Origin: Paeniglutamicibacter sp. Y32M11
Lineage (GTDB): Bacteria > Actinomycetota > Actinomycetes > Actinomycetales > Micrococcaceae
Assembly (NCBI RefSeq): GCF_019285735.1
Contig: NZ_CP079107.1
Span: 3,534,001 to 3,598,000, forward strand
Direction: 5' to 3'
Length of the DNA: 64,000 nt
Both the position numbers and the translations under genes were made by a program. The notes under the pieces were generated by a model, which ran no database searches, was not told the origin of the DNA, and saw only the letters and a program-made list of their open reading frames with translations. Positions 1 through 8,313 of this stretch are shown here, piece after piece. The number at the start of each line of letters is the position of its first letter. The stretch's first letter is position 1.

Positions 1-698
1 GTCGGGGCCGCGTCGCGTTCTACCTCGCGCTGACCCTTGTAGGACAGCACGTCATCGCGCGTGATCTCGCCCTGTCCACCGGTACCGATGACCTGACGCA
101 GATCCACACCGAGTTCCTTGGCGACCTTGCGCACCGGCGGCTTGGCCAGTACCCGGTCAACAAACGCCGCGACGGCTGGCTTGGCTGCAGCGGTGAGGCG
201 GGTTGATGCCTGAGAAAATTCGCTGGCGCGGCGCGAAATAGTATCGGACAGCGCCGCCGGGATCACCGGGGAGCCTCCGGATTGTGCCGCGGTTTTGCCT
301 GACTTTCCGACAGCCGGACGGGAGACGCGGGCACGGCGCTTGACGGCGTCGGCCTTGGGGCCGGAGCCGACCAGCGGACCTGGTTCCTCGCTGGCCACCG
401 GGGTGTCGGATTCGGCGATTTCCGCCACGTCCGGCACGTTGTGCATCGGTGCAGGGGTGGAACCGGCCTCCGTGACGCTGAACAGTGGTGTGCCAACGGC
501 CAGCGTTTCACCCTCGGCGGCATGAAGTTCGCTGACCACACCGGCGTAGGGGCTGGGCAGCTCGACCAGCGACTTTGCCGTTTCGATCTCGACGAAGACC
601 TGGTTCACCACAACGGTGTCACCGGGCTTGACTTTCCACGTGACAATTTCGGCCTCGGTGAGGCCTTCGCCGACATCGGGAAGGTTGAAGGTGCTCAT
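1..698 (-). CDS. Dihydrolipoamide acyltransferase (E2), 5' part only
   Basis: This is the E2 core subunit of a 2-oxoacid dehydrogenase complex (pyruvate or branched-chain type), which moves the acyl group from E1 to CoA through a swinging lipoyl arm. About 232 residues are visible. They comprise an N-terminal lipoyl domain with the attachment lysine K42 in ETAKS, a Pro/Ala/Ser-rich linker, and an E1/E3-binding domain near residues 185-220 (RKVAKELGVDL, then GTGGQGEITRDDV). The catalytic acyltransferase domain lies beyond the left edge. The ATG at 698 gives a canonical MSTFNLPDVGEGL start and follows the E1-beta gene by about 60 bp, so it is the third gene of the operon. Assignment to E2 is firm; pyruvate versus branched-chain substrate is open. 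Confidence 0.93.
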   Translation of the reverse strand, partial: MSTFNLPDVGEGLTEAEIVTWKVKPGDTVVVNQVFVEIETAKSLVELPSPYAGVVSELHAAEGETLAVGTPLFSVTEAGSTPAPMHNVPDVAEIAESDTPVASEEPGPLVGSGPKADAVKRRARVSRPAVGKSGKTAAQSGGSPVIPAALSDTISRRASEFSQASTRLTAAAKPAVAAFVDRVLAKPPVRKVAKELGVDLRQVIGTGGQGEITRDDVLSYKGQREVERDAAP

Positions 699-758
699 CC
701 TCTGACTCCTTTTAGAACAATGCTGATGCGTTTCGGTGGCGCGAGTGCTCACCAATGA

Positions 759-1739
759 TTAGTAGGCGAAGGACCGATCGAGTGCTTCGAGGACTTTGTC
801 GATATCCGGCAGGTACTGTTCTTCGACCTTGGCCACCGGGTAGGGCATGTGGAATCCGCCAACACGAATGACCGGGGCTTCCAAGGACAGGAAGGCGCGT
901 TCGGAAACGCGGGCAGCAATCTCTCCACCAATGCCACCGAAGGTCGGAGCCTCATGGGTAATGATGAGTCGGCCGGTCTTTTCCACCGATTCGGTGATGG
1001 TGTCAAAATCGATCGGCGAGACCGAGCGCAGGTCAATGACCTCCACGCTGCGTCCGTCCTCGCGTGCCGCCTCGGCAGCGGCTAGGGCAACGGGGACCAG
1101 CGGGCCGTAGGTGACGATGGTGGCATCGTCGCCGGGGCGGATGACCTGGGCTTTGAAGGCGTCGGCGGCCGGGTTTTCGGTATCAACCTCACCCTTGAGC
1201 CAGTAACGGCGCTTGGGTTCGAAGAAGATGACCGGGTCCTGGCAGGCTGCTGCCTGCTGAATCATCCAGTAGGCATCATGCGCATTGGACGGTGCCATAA
1301 TGCGCAGACCCGCGGTGTGGGCAAAGAGGGCTTCGGGTGATTCCGAGTGGTGCTCGATGGAACCGATGCCACCGCCATACGGGATGCGGATGACGACCGG
1401 GGCGCCGAAGCGGCCCTCGGAGCGGGCGCGCATCTTGGCCAGCTGCGTGGTGATCTGGTTAAACGCGGGGAAGACAAAACCATCAAATTGGATCTCGGCG
1501 ATCGGCGAGTAGCCGCGAATCGCCATTCCAATGCTGGTGCCGACGATTCCGGCCTCGCCCAGTGGGGAGTCGATCACGCGGTCGGGACCGTAGGTATTAA
1601 TAAGGCCGTCGGTGACGCGGTAAACGCCGCCAAGGCGTCCAATGTCTTCGCCTATGAGCAGTGACTTGGGATTGGCAGCCAAGACGGCATCAAGTCCGGC
1701 GGTAATGGCCTTGGCCAAAGTCATCGTGGTGGTGCTCAT
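759..1739 (-). CDS. 2-oxoacid dehydrogenase E1 component, beta subunit
   Basis: The 326-residue protein has the usual length and layout of the E1-beta subunit that pairs with E1-alpha as an alpha2beta2 thiamine-diphosphate decarboxylase. Visible family signatures are the N-terminal LIGEDIGRLGGVYRVTDGL segment region, the central GGIGSIEHHSESPEALF stretch, and the C-terminal transketolase-like domain with ITHEAPTFGGIG. Its ATG overlaps the E1-alpha stop codon by 4 bp (ATGA), which indicates translational coupling for 1:1 assembly. E2 follows 60 bp downstream. It could belong to a pyruvate (pdhB) or branched-chain (bkdB) complex; motifs alone do not decide. Confidence 0.95.
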   Translation of the reverse strand: MSTTTMTLAKAITAGLDAVLAANPKSLLIGEDIGRLGGVYRVTDGLINTYGPDRVIDSPLGEAGIVGTSIGMAIRGYSPIAEIQFDGFVFPAFNQITTQLAKMRARSEGRFGAPVVIRIPYGGGIGSIEHHSESPEALFAHTAGLRIMAPSNAHDAYWMIQQAAACQDPVIFFEPKRRYWLKGEVDTENPAADAFKAQVIRPGDDATIVTYGPLVPVALAAAEAAREDGRSVEVIDLRSVSPIDFDTITESVEKTGRLIITHEAPTFGGIGGEIAARVSERAFLSLEAPVIRVGGFHMPYPVAKVEEQYLPDIDKVLEALDRSFAY

Positions 1740-2883
1740 CGGGTGGCCCCTTCCTCGGTGTTATCGGCGAATCCAGCCTCGTATTCCAAGTGCCATTTCA
1801 GCTCTTCCTGGATCAAGGGGTGTGCCTCGGCATAAACGTTGGCGAAGGATTGGGAGAGTTCCGGATCGGGGAACGCCATCGCTTCTTCACGCACGCGAGT
1901 GGCCATCTGATTGCCGTCGATAACAACCTGTTCGAAGAATGCGTCATCGGCCAGCTGGTTGTCCCGCAGGTGCTTTTCCAAACGGAGCATCGGATCCCGT
2001 GTCACCCAGGCCTGCTCGTCGGCATCGAGCCGGTACTTCGTCGGATCATCGGCCGTGGTGTGCGCACTCATCCGATAGGTAACTGCCTCGATGAGGACCG
2101 GACCTTCGCCGCGACGAGCACGGTCAAGAGCCCAGCGAGTGACGGCCAGAACTGCCAAGACGTCATTGCCGTCGACCCGGATCCCCGGGAATCCGTAGCC
2201 AGCGGCGCGCTCGGCCAGAGCCACCTTGGACTGGACGTGGAAGGGAACGGAGATGGCCCACTGATTGTTCTGGCAGAAGAAGACCACCGGAGAATTAAAG
2301 CTGGCGGCAAAGACCATTGACTCATGGACTTCGCCCTCGCTGGAGGAACCATCACCGAAGTAAGCAACAACAGCGGTTCCGTCCTTTTCCAGGCGTTCGG
2401 CATCCCAGCCGGCCTGGTCACGCTGGACACCCATGGCATATCCGGTGGCATGAGGCATCTGCGCCGCCAGCACCATGGTGTACATGTGGAAGTTGTTTTC
2501 CCGCGGATCCCAACCACCGTTGGAGATGCCGCGGAAGATCCTCAGCATTTGTGGGAAGTCCACGTTGCGGGTCAGCGCAACGCCGTGTTCGCGGTAGGTG
2601 GGGAAGATGTAATCGTTGGGACGCGTGGCGCGGCCCGAGCCGATCTGCGCGGCTTCCTGCCCACGCAGCGGGACCCACAGAGCTAGCTGTCCCTGGCGCT
2701 GCAGAGCCGTAGCTTCCTGATCAAAACGGCGGGTCAGCGCCATGTCGCGGTAGAACCCACGCAACATTTCGGCGTCCACATCCTGAATGAAGCTGTCGTA
2801 CTCGGCATTCGAGCGACGTTCCCCCTCGGGGTAAGGAGCTGTACCAGCGCTTGCTCCGAGGTCTCGTGCACGGTGTTGGTCAT
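1736..2883 (-). CDS. 2-oxoacid dehydrogenase E1 component, alpha subunit, with apparent 5' frameshift
   Basis: The E1-alpha subunit binds thiamine diphosphate and decarboxylates the 2-oxoacid. The open frame from the GTG at 2779 gives 347 residues with the ThDP motif GDGSS...QNN (GDGS at residues 142-145) and the lead-in YRDMALTRRFDQEA. The family normally has about 40 more N-terminal residues. These are present but split. The ATG at 2883 starts MTNTVHETSEQALVQLLTP in one frame, and the continuation EGERRSNAEYDSFIQDVDAEM lies in the frame of the main ORF. One extra base in the CCCC/GGGGG runs at 2821-2831 would join them. This is either a homopolymer sequencing error or a real lesion, in which case the GTG form would be the product. 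First gene of the operon. Confidence 0.9.
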
Positions 2884-2910
2884 ACCGAGGGCGTCCTTAC
2901 GTACATGAAA

Positions 2911-2946
2911 TATGCCCGATACGGAATATATTCCGCATCGGGCATA
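2911..2946. promoter_or_regulatory. 36-bp palindrome upstream of the E1-alpha operon
   Basis: The arms TATGCCCGAT and ATCGGGCATA match perfectly and enclose the palindrome CGGAATATATTCCG; only one A/C pair between them is mismatched. It ends 28 bp before the likely E1-alpha ATG and lies downstream of the aminotransferase gene on the same strand. The AT-rich centre and lack of a T-run favour an operator, for example for an Lrp/AsnC- or GntR-type regulator, over a terminator. The role is inferred. Confidence 0.6.
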
Positions 2947-3006
2947 TAGCGGGATTATCTGTTCTAGCCTAGCGGTGGGAAGCCGCAAACCACGACTTAT
3001 CCCTAC

Positions 3007-4128
3007 CTAGGAAAGCTTCGTGCCTTTTGGATAGTTCCCACAAAGTTCGAGGAGACGGGTGTTGGCTTCAACCTCACCGATAGTCACCCGGACTCCATCG
3101 CCTTCAAAGCCACGCACCGAGAGGGCGTTCCCCGCGGCAAGCTCCACGAACTCGGCCGTATCAGGACCCAATGGAAGCCACACAAAGTTGCCGTCGGCCG
3201 CGGGAATGTTCCATCCCAGCTGGCGGAGGCCCGCAACGACACGAGTGCGCTCGTCGACGATCTTTTGTACCCTTTCGACAACCTTGTCGTAGTGGGCAAG
3301 CGAGGCTACCGCGGCATCTTCCGCGATCGAAGACACGGCAAAGGCCGTGGCGGCTATGCGAAGTTCCGCAGTGATTTCCGGGTGCGAAACCGAGTACCCG
3401 ACACGAAGGTTAGCCAGTCCATGGGCCTTCGAGAAGGTCCGCAGCACCACAACATTGGCGTATTTGCGGTACATCTCGATCCCGTCCACCACCTCCGGAT
3501 CGCGCACAAACTCCATGTAGGCCTCGTCGATGACGATCAGTACGTTGGAGGGCACCTTGTGGATGAAAGCCTCAACTTCGGCACGGTGCAGCGCCGGGCC
3601 GGTGGGGTTGTTAGGTGTGCAAAGCAGGATCACCGAGGTGCGCTCATTGACCGCAGCAGCCATGGCGTCTAGGTCGTGGCGTCCACCGTCGCGCAGGGGC
3701 ACCCGCACCGGAAGCGCGCCAGCTGTCTGAACCACGATCGGATAGGCCTCAAAGGAACGCCAGGCAAAGATCACTTCGTCCTGCACACCGTCATCGTCCT
3801 GACCGGCAAAGGTGGCCAGGATCTGCGTGAGTGCACCCAAGGATCCGGCACCCGTGACAACATCGTCGGCCGGAACGGATAAAAATTCGCTCAGAGCATT
3901 TCGTAGCTTCGTGGACAGCGGATCCGGATACCGGTTGAAATCCAGCTGAGCATGAATCGCGGCTACGACCTCCGGAAGCGGCGGGAGCGGATTCTCATTT
4001 GAGGAGAGCTTAAACGATTCCAGGCCCGGCACCTCACGCGGCGGCTTACCCGCAGCGTATTTCGGCATCCGACCAATGACGGTGCGAGGCTGAACCGGAT
4101 CGTGGGGCGAAGTGTTTTCGGTGGTCAT
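3007..4128 (-). CDS. PLP-dependent aminotransferase (histidinol-phosphate / aromatic amino acid type)
   Basis: This is a fold-type I aminotransferase of the HisC/Pat family, which interconverts histidinol phosphate or aromatic amino acids with their keto forms. Numbered from the GTG two codons upstream, visible motifs are FKLSSNENPL (41-50), the CTPNNPTGP cofactor loop (172-180), DEAY (203-206) and the Schiff-base lysine K236 in TFSKAHGLANLRVGY. I prefer the ATG at 4128 because AGG lies 8 nt before it; the in-frame GTG is at 4134. No other histidine genes are nearby, which favours a phenylalanine/tyrosine aminotransferase over a dedicated HisC. It sits directly upstream of the 2-oxoacid dehydrogenase operon on the same strand, separated by the 36-bp palindrome. 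Confidence 0.88.
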   Translation of the reverse strand: MTTENTSPHDPVQPRTVIGRMPKYAAGKPPREVPGLESFKLSSNENPLPPLPEVVAAIHAQLDFNRYPDPLSTKLRNALSEFLSVPADDVVTGAGSLGALTQILATFAGQDDDGVQDEVIFAWRSFEAYPIVVQTAGALPVRVPLRDGGRHDLDAMAAAVNERTSVILLCTPNNPTGPALHRAEVEAFIHKVPSNVLIVIDEAYMEFVRDPEVVDGIEMYRKYANVVVLRTFSKAHGLANLRVGYSVSHPEITAELRIAATAFAVSSIAEDAAVASLAHYDKVVERVQKIVDERTRVVAGLRQLGWNIPAADGNFVWLPLGPDTAEFVELAAGNALSVRGFEGDGVRVTIGEVEANTRLLELCGNYPKGTKLS

Positions 4129-4238
4129 GACCACAGCCTATCGGTTGAACGCGTCCCATTGCCCCTCCGTTTTTCAAATCTGCCAACCTCCTGAAAATCA
4201 AGTTTTTGCACAGTTACCTCCACGGTGGGTATGCGAGT

Positions 4239-4640
4239 ATGGAATCCATGATTGCGTTTCTCTTCCGGGTCGTCATTAACGCCCTAGCCCTAGCCGCAGC
4301 TGCCTGGATTGTTCCGGGCATTACCGTCACCTCGGCACCGTCCATGGACGCGAACCTCGGCGTGGTTTTGGCCTACCTCGTGGTGGGACTGGTCTTCGGA
4401 TTGGTCAACGCCGTGGTCCGGCCCATCGTGAGCCTGCTATCAACGCCCATCACCTGCCTGACGCTGGGCTTGTTCACGCTGATCATCAACGCGGCAATGC
4501 TGCTTCTGACCTCTTGGCTCACCCAGTACCTCCCCATCGGGTTACACGTGGGCACCTTCTTCTGGGACGCCGTCATTGGTGCAGTGATTATTTCCATCGT
4601 CTCTGCCCTGTTGGGATGGTTCTCGCCGTCCAAACGTTAG
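4239..4640 (+). CDS. Small membrane protein, phage-holin-4-2-like family
   Basis: This short, very hydrophobic protein of about 133 residues matches the widespread bacterial family annotated as phage holin family 4 superfamily II (PF04020 type). It begins FLFRVVINALALAAAAWIVPGI and has about four predicted membrane segments, ending in WFSPSKR. In chromosomal contexts like this there is no lysis cassette, and the physiological role of the family is unknown. The ATG at 4239 (MESMIAF) fits the family start; ATG 4248 and an upstream TTG at 4206 are alternatives. It is divergent from the aminotransferase gene and converges with the hydrolase gene 34 bp downstream. Confidence 0.8.
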   Translation: MESMIAFLFRVVINALALAAAAWIVPGITVTSAPSMDANLGVVLAYLVVGLVFGLVNAVVRPIVSLLSTPITCLTLGLFTLIINAAMLLLTSWLTQYLPIGLHVGTFFWDAVIGAVIISIVSALLGWFSPSKR

Positions 4641-4674
4641 GGCCACGCGGGGAGCTGAGATCTCTGGTGCACGC

Positions 4675-6099
4675 TTAGTGTCGTGGAGTGATCTTGGCTA
4701 GTCTGTCGCGTTTTGAGTTCGGGGCCGGGACCTTGATCCGCGGCTTGGGCTCGCGCGCCAATTGGAAGGATCGAGTTCTCCCCCGAGGCGAGCGCCCCAA
4801 TAACGATCCCAGCAGCCCCAAGGATTCAACGACGCCAGGATCCGAGCTACCTTCCAATTCCTTGGCGTGCGACTCATAGTTCTTCAACTTATGCGCCTCA
4901 CCAAATCCGTCGTTTCCCAGCTGAAGAGTTCGATCGGGGCCATCAAAAATGACGGTCAGCCTGTTCTTTTCATCGGGGTTTCTGGCTCCGTCGGTCCCCG
5001 GCACCGGATCGTTCTTGTCTTCTACATGTAGGGCCTGGGTATCGGGCGGAACCGGAACGTTTCCCGTAGGAGAGCCAAAGGTTGATAGATAGGAGAACCG
5101 GTAGAGCTTCTTCAGGCGCTCGTCGTTCACGATGTTTACCGCGTGGATGCCGCCCTGACTGTATCCGGTGACGATGACGCGATCGCCGTCTTGCGCTCCC
5201 GATCTCTTGAGTGATTCTTCGATGGAGGGCATGAGATTCTTCGATTCATTGCCCATGCCCTCGATGATCCCGGTTCCGTCCCAAGGATTTCCCCATCCCT
5301 CACTGTCCCCACTCCGGACCTGGCGAACGATCGTTTGCATGTCCTTCAGTGGCGCCGTTTGTGTTCCGGGGATCGAAAGAATGTAGAGCGGACCGGCGGG
5401 GGCCTGGAAACGGGTCACCAAGACGCTCCCCGGGGGCTCCGCCTCGGCAAGATTCTGCAAATGAGTCAAGGTCTGAATGGATCCCTCAAAATCGATCACG
5501 CGTTCTTGACTCTGCCCAATCACCTCGATCGGATTCAGGTTGATCAGGTTCTGGTCTTTCAGATATGAGGTCAACAGCGGATAAAAGCGCTGCGGAAAGG
5601 GAGTTGAAAAAATTCCTCCATGCTCGATGTCGCCAAACATTTCCAGTGGGAAGCCCAAGTAGCCAGGTAGCTGGTTGATCAGGTCCTCGGTGGTTTGAGT
5701 TCGCGGCCGCCCCTTGTTGGTTGCCAGATCCCCCATCATGATGGCCAACGGCGCCAGGTCATCGTGGGCCGAACGTACCGCGGCAACCGCCGATTGCTCC
5801 GAGTCCTCATAGATCATCCGAGCGGTGCTGACCTTCGCTGCCATGATTCCGGTTTCTCTGGCGCTTTGTGCACAGAGGTTCCCGGTGGCTGTGATTGATG
5901 CTTCGGCGCCCCGAACTCGTGCCGCCAGGCCGAATGTGCCCAGTGCCAGTACCGCGGCCGGAACGCGAGGTGCACTGGCCAAATAGGTCACGCCATCGGC
6001 CAGCTCGCTCCCCGCTCGCACCAGCATCGAGTGCGTTCGTTCGAGTTCGTCAATCGAATACTTGATGGATCCGGGTCCACCACGCACTTCATATCCCAT
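4675..6099 (-). CDS. Uncharacterised alpha/beta-hydrolase with helical N-terminal region
   Basis: This protein of about 474 residues has two parts. Residues 1 to about 130 are helical and alanine-rich, without a signal peptide, and resemble the helical N-terminal modules of WXG100/T7SS-associated proteins. The C-terminal half is an alpha/beta-hydrolase core with LYILSIPGTQ and the nucleophile elbow GYSQG (serine 314 from the ATG used here). Candidate acid and histidine residues lie in DPVPGTDG and near EAHKLKNYESH. The ATG at 6099 has a strong GGAGGG ribosome-binding site 10 nt upstream, so it is preferred over the in-frame TTG at 6132. The gene follows the small WXG100-like gene by 19 bp, indicating one transcript. 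Likely a lipase/esterase; substrate and export route are unknown. Confidence 0.75.
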   Translation of the reverse strand: MGYEVRGGPGSIKYSIDELERTHSMLVRAGSELADGVTYLASAPRVPAAVLALGTFGLAARVRGAEASITATGNLCAQSARETGIMAAKVSTARMIYEDSEQSAVAAVRSAHDDLAPLAIMMGDLATNKGRPRTQTTEDLINQLPGYLGFPLEMFGDIEHGGIFSTPFPQRFYPLLTSYLKDQNLINLNPIEVIGQSQERVIDFEGSIQTLTHLQNLAEAEPPGSVLVTRFQAPAGPLYILSIPGTQTAPLKDMQTIVRQVRSGDSEGWGNPWDGTGIIEGMGNESKNLMPSIEESLKRSGAQDGDRVIVTGYSQGGIHAVNIVNDERLKKLYRFSYLSTFGSPTGNVPVPPDTQALHVEDKNDPVPGTDGARNPDEKNRLTVIFDGPDRTLQLGNDGFGEAHKLKNYESHAKELEGSSDPGVVESLGLLGSLLGRSPRGRTRSFQLAREPKPRIKVPAPNSKRDRLAKITPRH

Positions 6100-6118
6100 G
6101 GCCGCGGTTCCCTCCGGC

Positions 6119-6439
6119 TCAGAGAGCGTCAAGTAGTCCGCGCGGCAGCCCGCCGGGGCTCACGATGGGACCCAGGGGTCCCAAGCCGGAAAGGATGCTC
6201 GATTCCAGCTGCGCAAGATCTGCGCGCGCTGCCCAAATTTCTGCTCGGGCGGCCTCCAACCTGCCGTCCAATTCGGTGATCTTTCCGGCAAGCTCCGCGG
6301 CACGATCCCTAAAGGCCCGCCCCGCGGGTGACTCCCACTGCAGATGCAGCACCTGCTCGAGTTGCCCGCGGGCACGATAGACGGCCGCCTGTGTGGCCAC
6401 TACACGCATCAGCATTTCGTCGGCAATTGCTTCCAACAT
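6119..6439 (-). CDS. Small WXG100-like helical protein
   Basis: This 106-residue, signal-less, largely alpha-helical protein has WESPAGRAF at residues 35-43, in the position where WXG100/ESX-type proteins carry their turn between two helices. A long charged amphipathic helix follows (residues about 45-90), then a Pro/Gly-rich tail. It is the first gene of a two-gene unit with the alpha/beta-hydrolase downstream, a plausible small partner plus larger effector pair. No type VII secretion genes are in the window, so an ESX-dependent role is inference. It is divergent from purB, with about 200 bp between them holding the two promoters. Confidence 0.6.
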   Translation of the reverse strand: MLEAIADEMLMRVVATQAAVYRARGQLEQVLHLQWESPAGRAFRDRAAELAGKITELDGRLEAARAEIWAARADLAQLESSILSGLGPLGPIVSPGGLPRGLLDAL

Positions 6440-6645
6440 GGCTCCGTCTCACCGTGTCCTTCCGTGTTAAACCCGAACCACCCAACGGTTCGTTAGAACC
6501 AACCGTGACACCGGTCGGGAGCCTCGAAACCTCGGTGCAATGCAGCGTGTGGATAACGGCGCAAGGCGGTCTATTAACGCTTCTGCGACGTGTTGGCCGT
6601 CACCCGCTGAGGGTAGGTGGGGTGAATCATGAAAGAATGGGCATC

Positions 6646-8055
6646 ATGGCTGATTCCGCGCGCATTTCACTTGCATCCGAACCCCTCGCCCTTGGTGCCC
6701 TGGACGGTCGTTACCGTGCAGCAGTTGCTCCCTTGGTCGACCACCTCTCCGAAGCGGCACTGAACCGCGACCGTGTCCACGTGGAAGTCGAGTGGTTGCT
6801 CCACTTGACCGATAACTCCGTGCTTCCGGGCACCTCCCCGCTCTCCGCCGCCCAGCGCAGCTCACTGCGCAAGATCGTCACCGACTTCAACGCCGCCTCC
6901 GTCGCCGAGCTGGCCGAAATCGAAGCCATCACGGTGCACGATGTGAAGGCAGTGGAGTACTACATCGGCCGCCGCCTCGAGGGCATTGGCATTGCCAACC
7001 TCACCGCTCTGGTTCACTTCGGTTGCACCTCCGAGGACATCAATAACCTCTCCTACGCTCTGGGTATCAAGGATGCGGTCATGAACGTGTGGCTGCCCGC
7101 AGCCCGCGCGCTGGTCGCACAGATCACCGCCATGGCCGAAGAATCCCGTGAAGTGCCGATGCTCTCGCGCACCCACGGCCAGCCGGCCACCCCAACCACC
7201 CTGGGCAAGGAACTGGCCGTGTTGGCTTGGCGCCTGACCCGCCAGCTGGACCGCATCGAAAAGACCGAATTCCTCGGCAAGATCAACGGCGCCACCGGCA
7301 CCTACGCCGCCCATTACGCTTCGGTTCCGTCCGCGCAGTGGCAGGATGTCTCGCGCTCCTTCGTTGAAGGCTTGGGCCTGAGCTGGAACCCACTGACCAC
7401 CCAAATCGAATCCCACGATTGGCAGGCCGAGTTGTACGCCGACATGGCGCGCTTCAACCGGATCCTGCACAACCTGTGCACCGATGTGTGGAGCTACATC
7501 TCCATCGGCTACTTCGCACAGATCCCGGTCGAGGGTGCCACCGGCTCCTCGACCATGCCGCACAAGGTCAACCCGATTCGCTTCGAAAATGCCGAAGCTA
7601 ACCTGGAGATCTCCAACGGCCTGCTCGACACCCTCGGCTCCACCCTGGTGACCAGCCGTTGGCAGCGCGACCTCACCGATTCCTCCTCCCAGCGCAACAT
7701 CGGCACGGCCTTCGGCCACTCGTTGCTGGCCATCTCGAATGTCGCCAAGGGCCTTGACCGCCTTGACGTTGCCGAAGCCGTGCTGGCCAACGACCTGGAC
7801 CACAACTGGGAGGTGCTTGGCGAAGCCATCCAGATGGTGATGCGCGCCGAGGCCATCGCCGGTGTTAACGGCATGGAAAACCCGTACGAACGCCTCAAGG
7901 ACCTGACCCGCGGACAGCGCGTGGATTCGGCCCGCATGCAGGAATTCGTTTCCTCCCTGGGTCTCTCTTCCGAGGCCGAGGCACGCCTGCTGGCACTGAC
8001 CCCCGGGTCCTACACCGGTATCGCCTCCACGCTGGTTGACCACCTGAAGAAGTAG
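6646..8055 (+). CDS. purB: Adenylosuccinate lyase
   Basis: This enzyme catalyses two fumarate-releasing steps of purine synthesis: SAICAR to AICAR and adenylosuccinate to AMP. The approximately 469-residue protein carries the superfamily signature GATGSSTMPHKVNPIRFEN, with the catalytic serine in the SS pair. It also has the TSEDINNLSYAL and SRTHGQPATPTTLGKE regions holding active-site histidines. The length suits the bacterial PurB subgroup related to E. coli (about 456 residues). ATG 6646 (MADSARISLASEPLALGALDGRY) is chosen; ATG 6637 is three codons upstream in frame. It appears monocistronic, closed by a strong hairpin at 8097-8141. Confidence 0.96.
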   Translation: MADSARISLASEPLALGALDGRYRAAVAPLVDHLSEAALNRDRVHVEVEWLLHLTDNSVLPGTSPLSAAQRSSLRKIVTDFNAASVAELAEIEAITVHDVKAVEYYIGRRLEGIGIANLTALVHFGCTSEDINNLSYALGIKDAVMNVWLPAARALVAQITAMAEESREVPMLSRTHGQPATPTTLGKELAVLAWRLTRQLDRIEKTEFLGKINGATGTYAAHYASVPSAQWQDVSRSFVEGLGLSWNPLTTQIESHDWQAELYADMARFNRILHNLCTDVWSYISIGYFAQIPVEGATGSSTMPHKVNPIRFENAEANLEISNGLLDTLGSTLVTSRWQRDLTDSSSQRNIGTAFGHSLLAISNVAKGLDRLDVAEAVLANDLDHNWEVLGEAIQMVMRAEAIAGVNGMENPYERLKDLTRGQRVDSARMQEFVSSLGLSSEAEARLLALTPGSYTGIASTLVDHLKK

Positions 8056-8096
8056 TACTAGCTAAACACCTCCGGAGCGAAACAAAACTCCGAGCC

Positions 8097-8141
8097 GCTG
8101 TGGCCCGTGTGGATCCTTTACGGATCCGCACGGGCCACAGC
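8097..8141 (+). terminator. Hairpin terminator after purB
   Basis: Two 20-nt arms (GCTGTGGCCCGTGTGGATCC and GGATCCGCACGGGCCACAGC) with one mismatch enclose a 5-nt loop. They lie about 40 bp after the purB stop codon. No long T-run follows, as is common for actinobacterial terminators. Confidence 0.8.
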
Positions 8142-8313
8142 CCGTTAACACCCGGTAGAGCGCCCTGTTTCGGACTTGTTTCTAACTTCTGCACACCACC
8201 GTAGCTATTCGTGACGCACTTGTACGCTCAGCGCAATCTCAAGTGCGGCCCGGTGAAACCTCGCCCCGCGATGCTTAATGCATCAACCACCAGGTAAGAG
8301 GGGACGATCCGTC

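Noticed and set aside
2911-2946. Simple terminator of the aminotransferase gene
   Set aside because: AT-rich centre, no T-run and closeness to the next start favour an operator, though a dual role is not excluded.
6862-8043. Long open frame antisense to purB (393 codons)
   Set aside because: It mirrors the codon bias of purB, has no domain and no ribosome-binding site.
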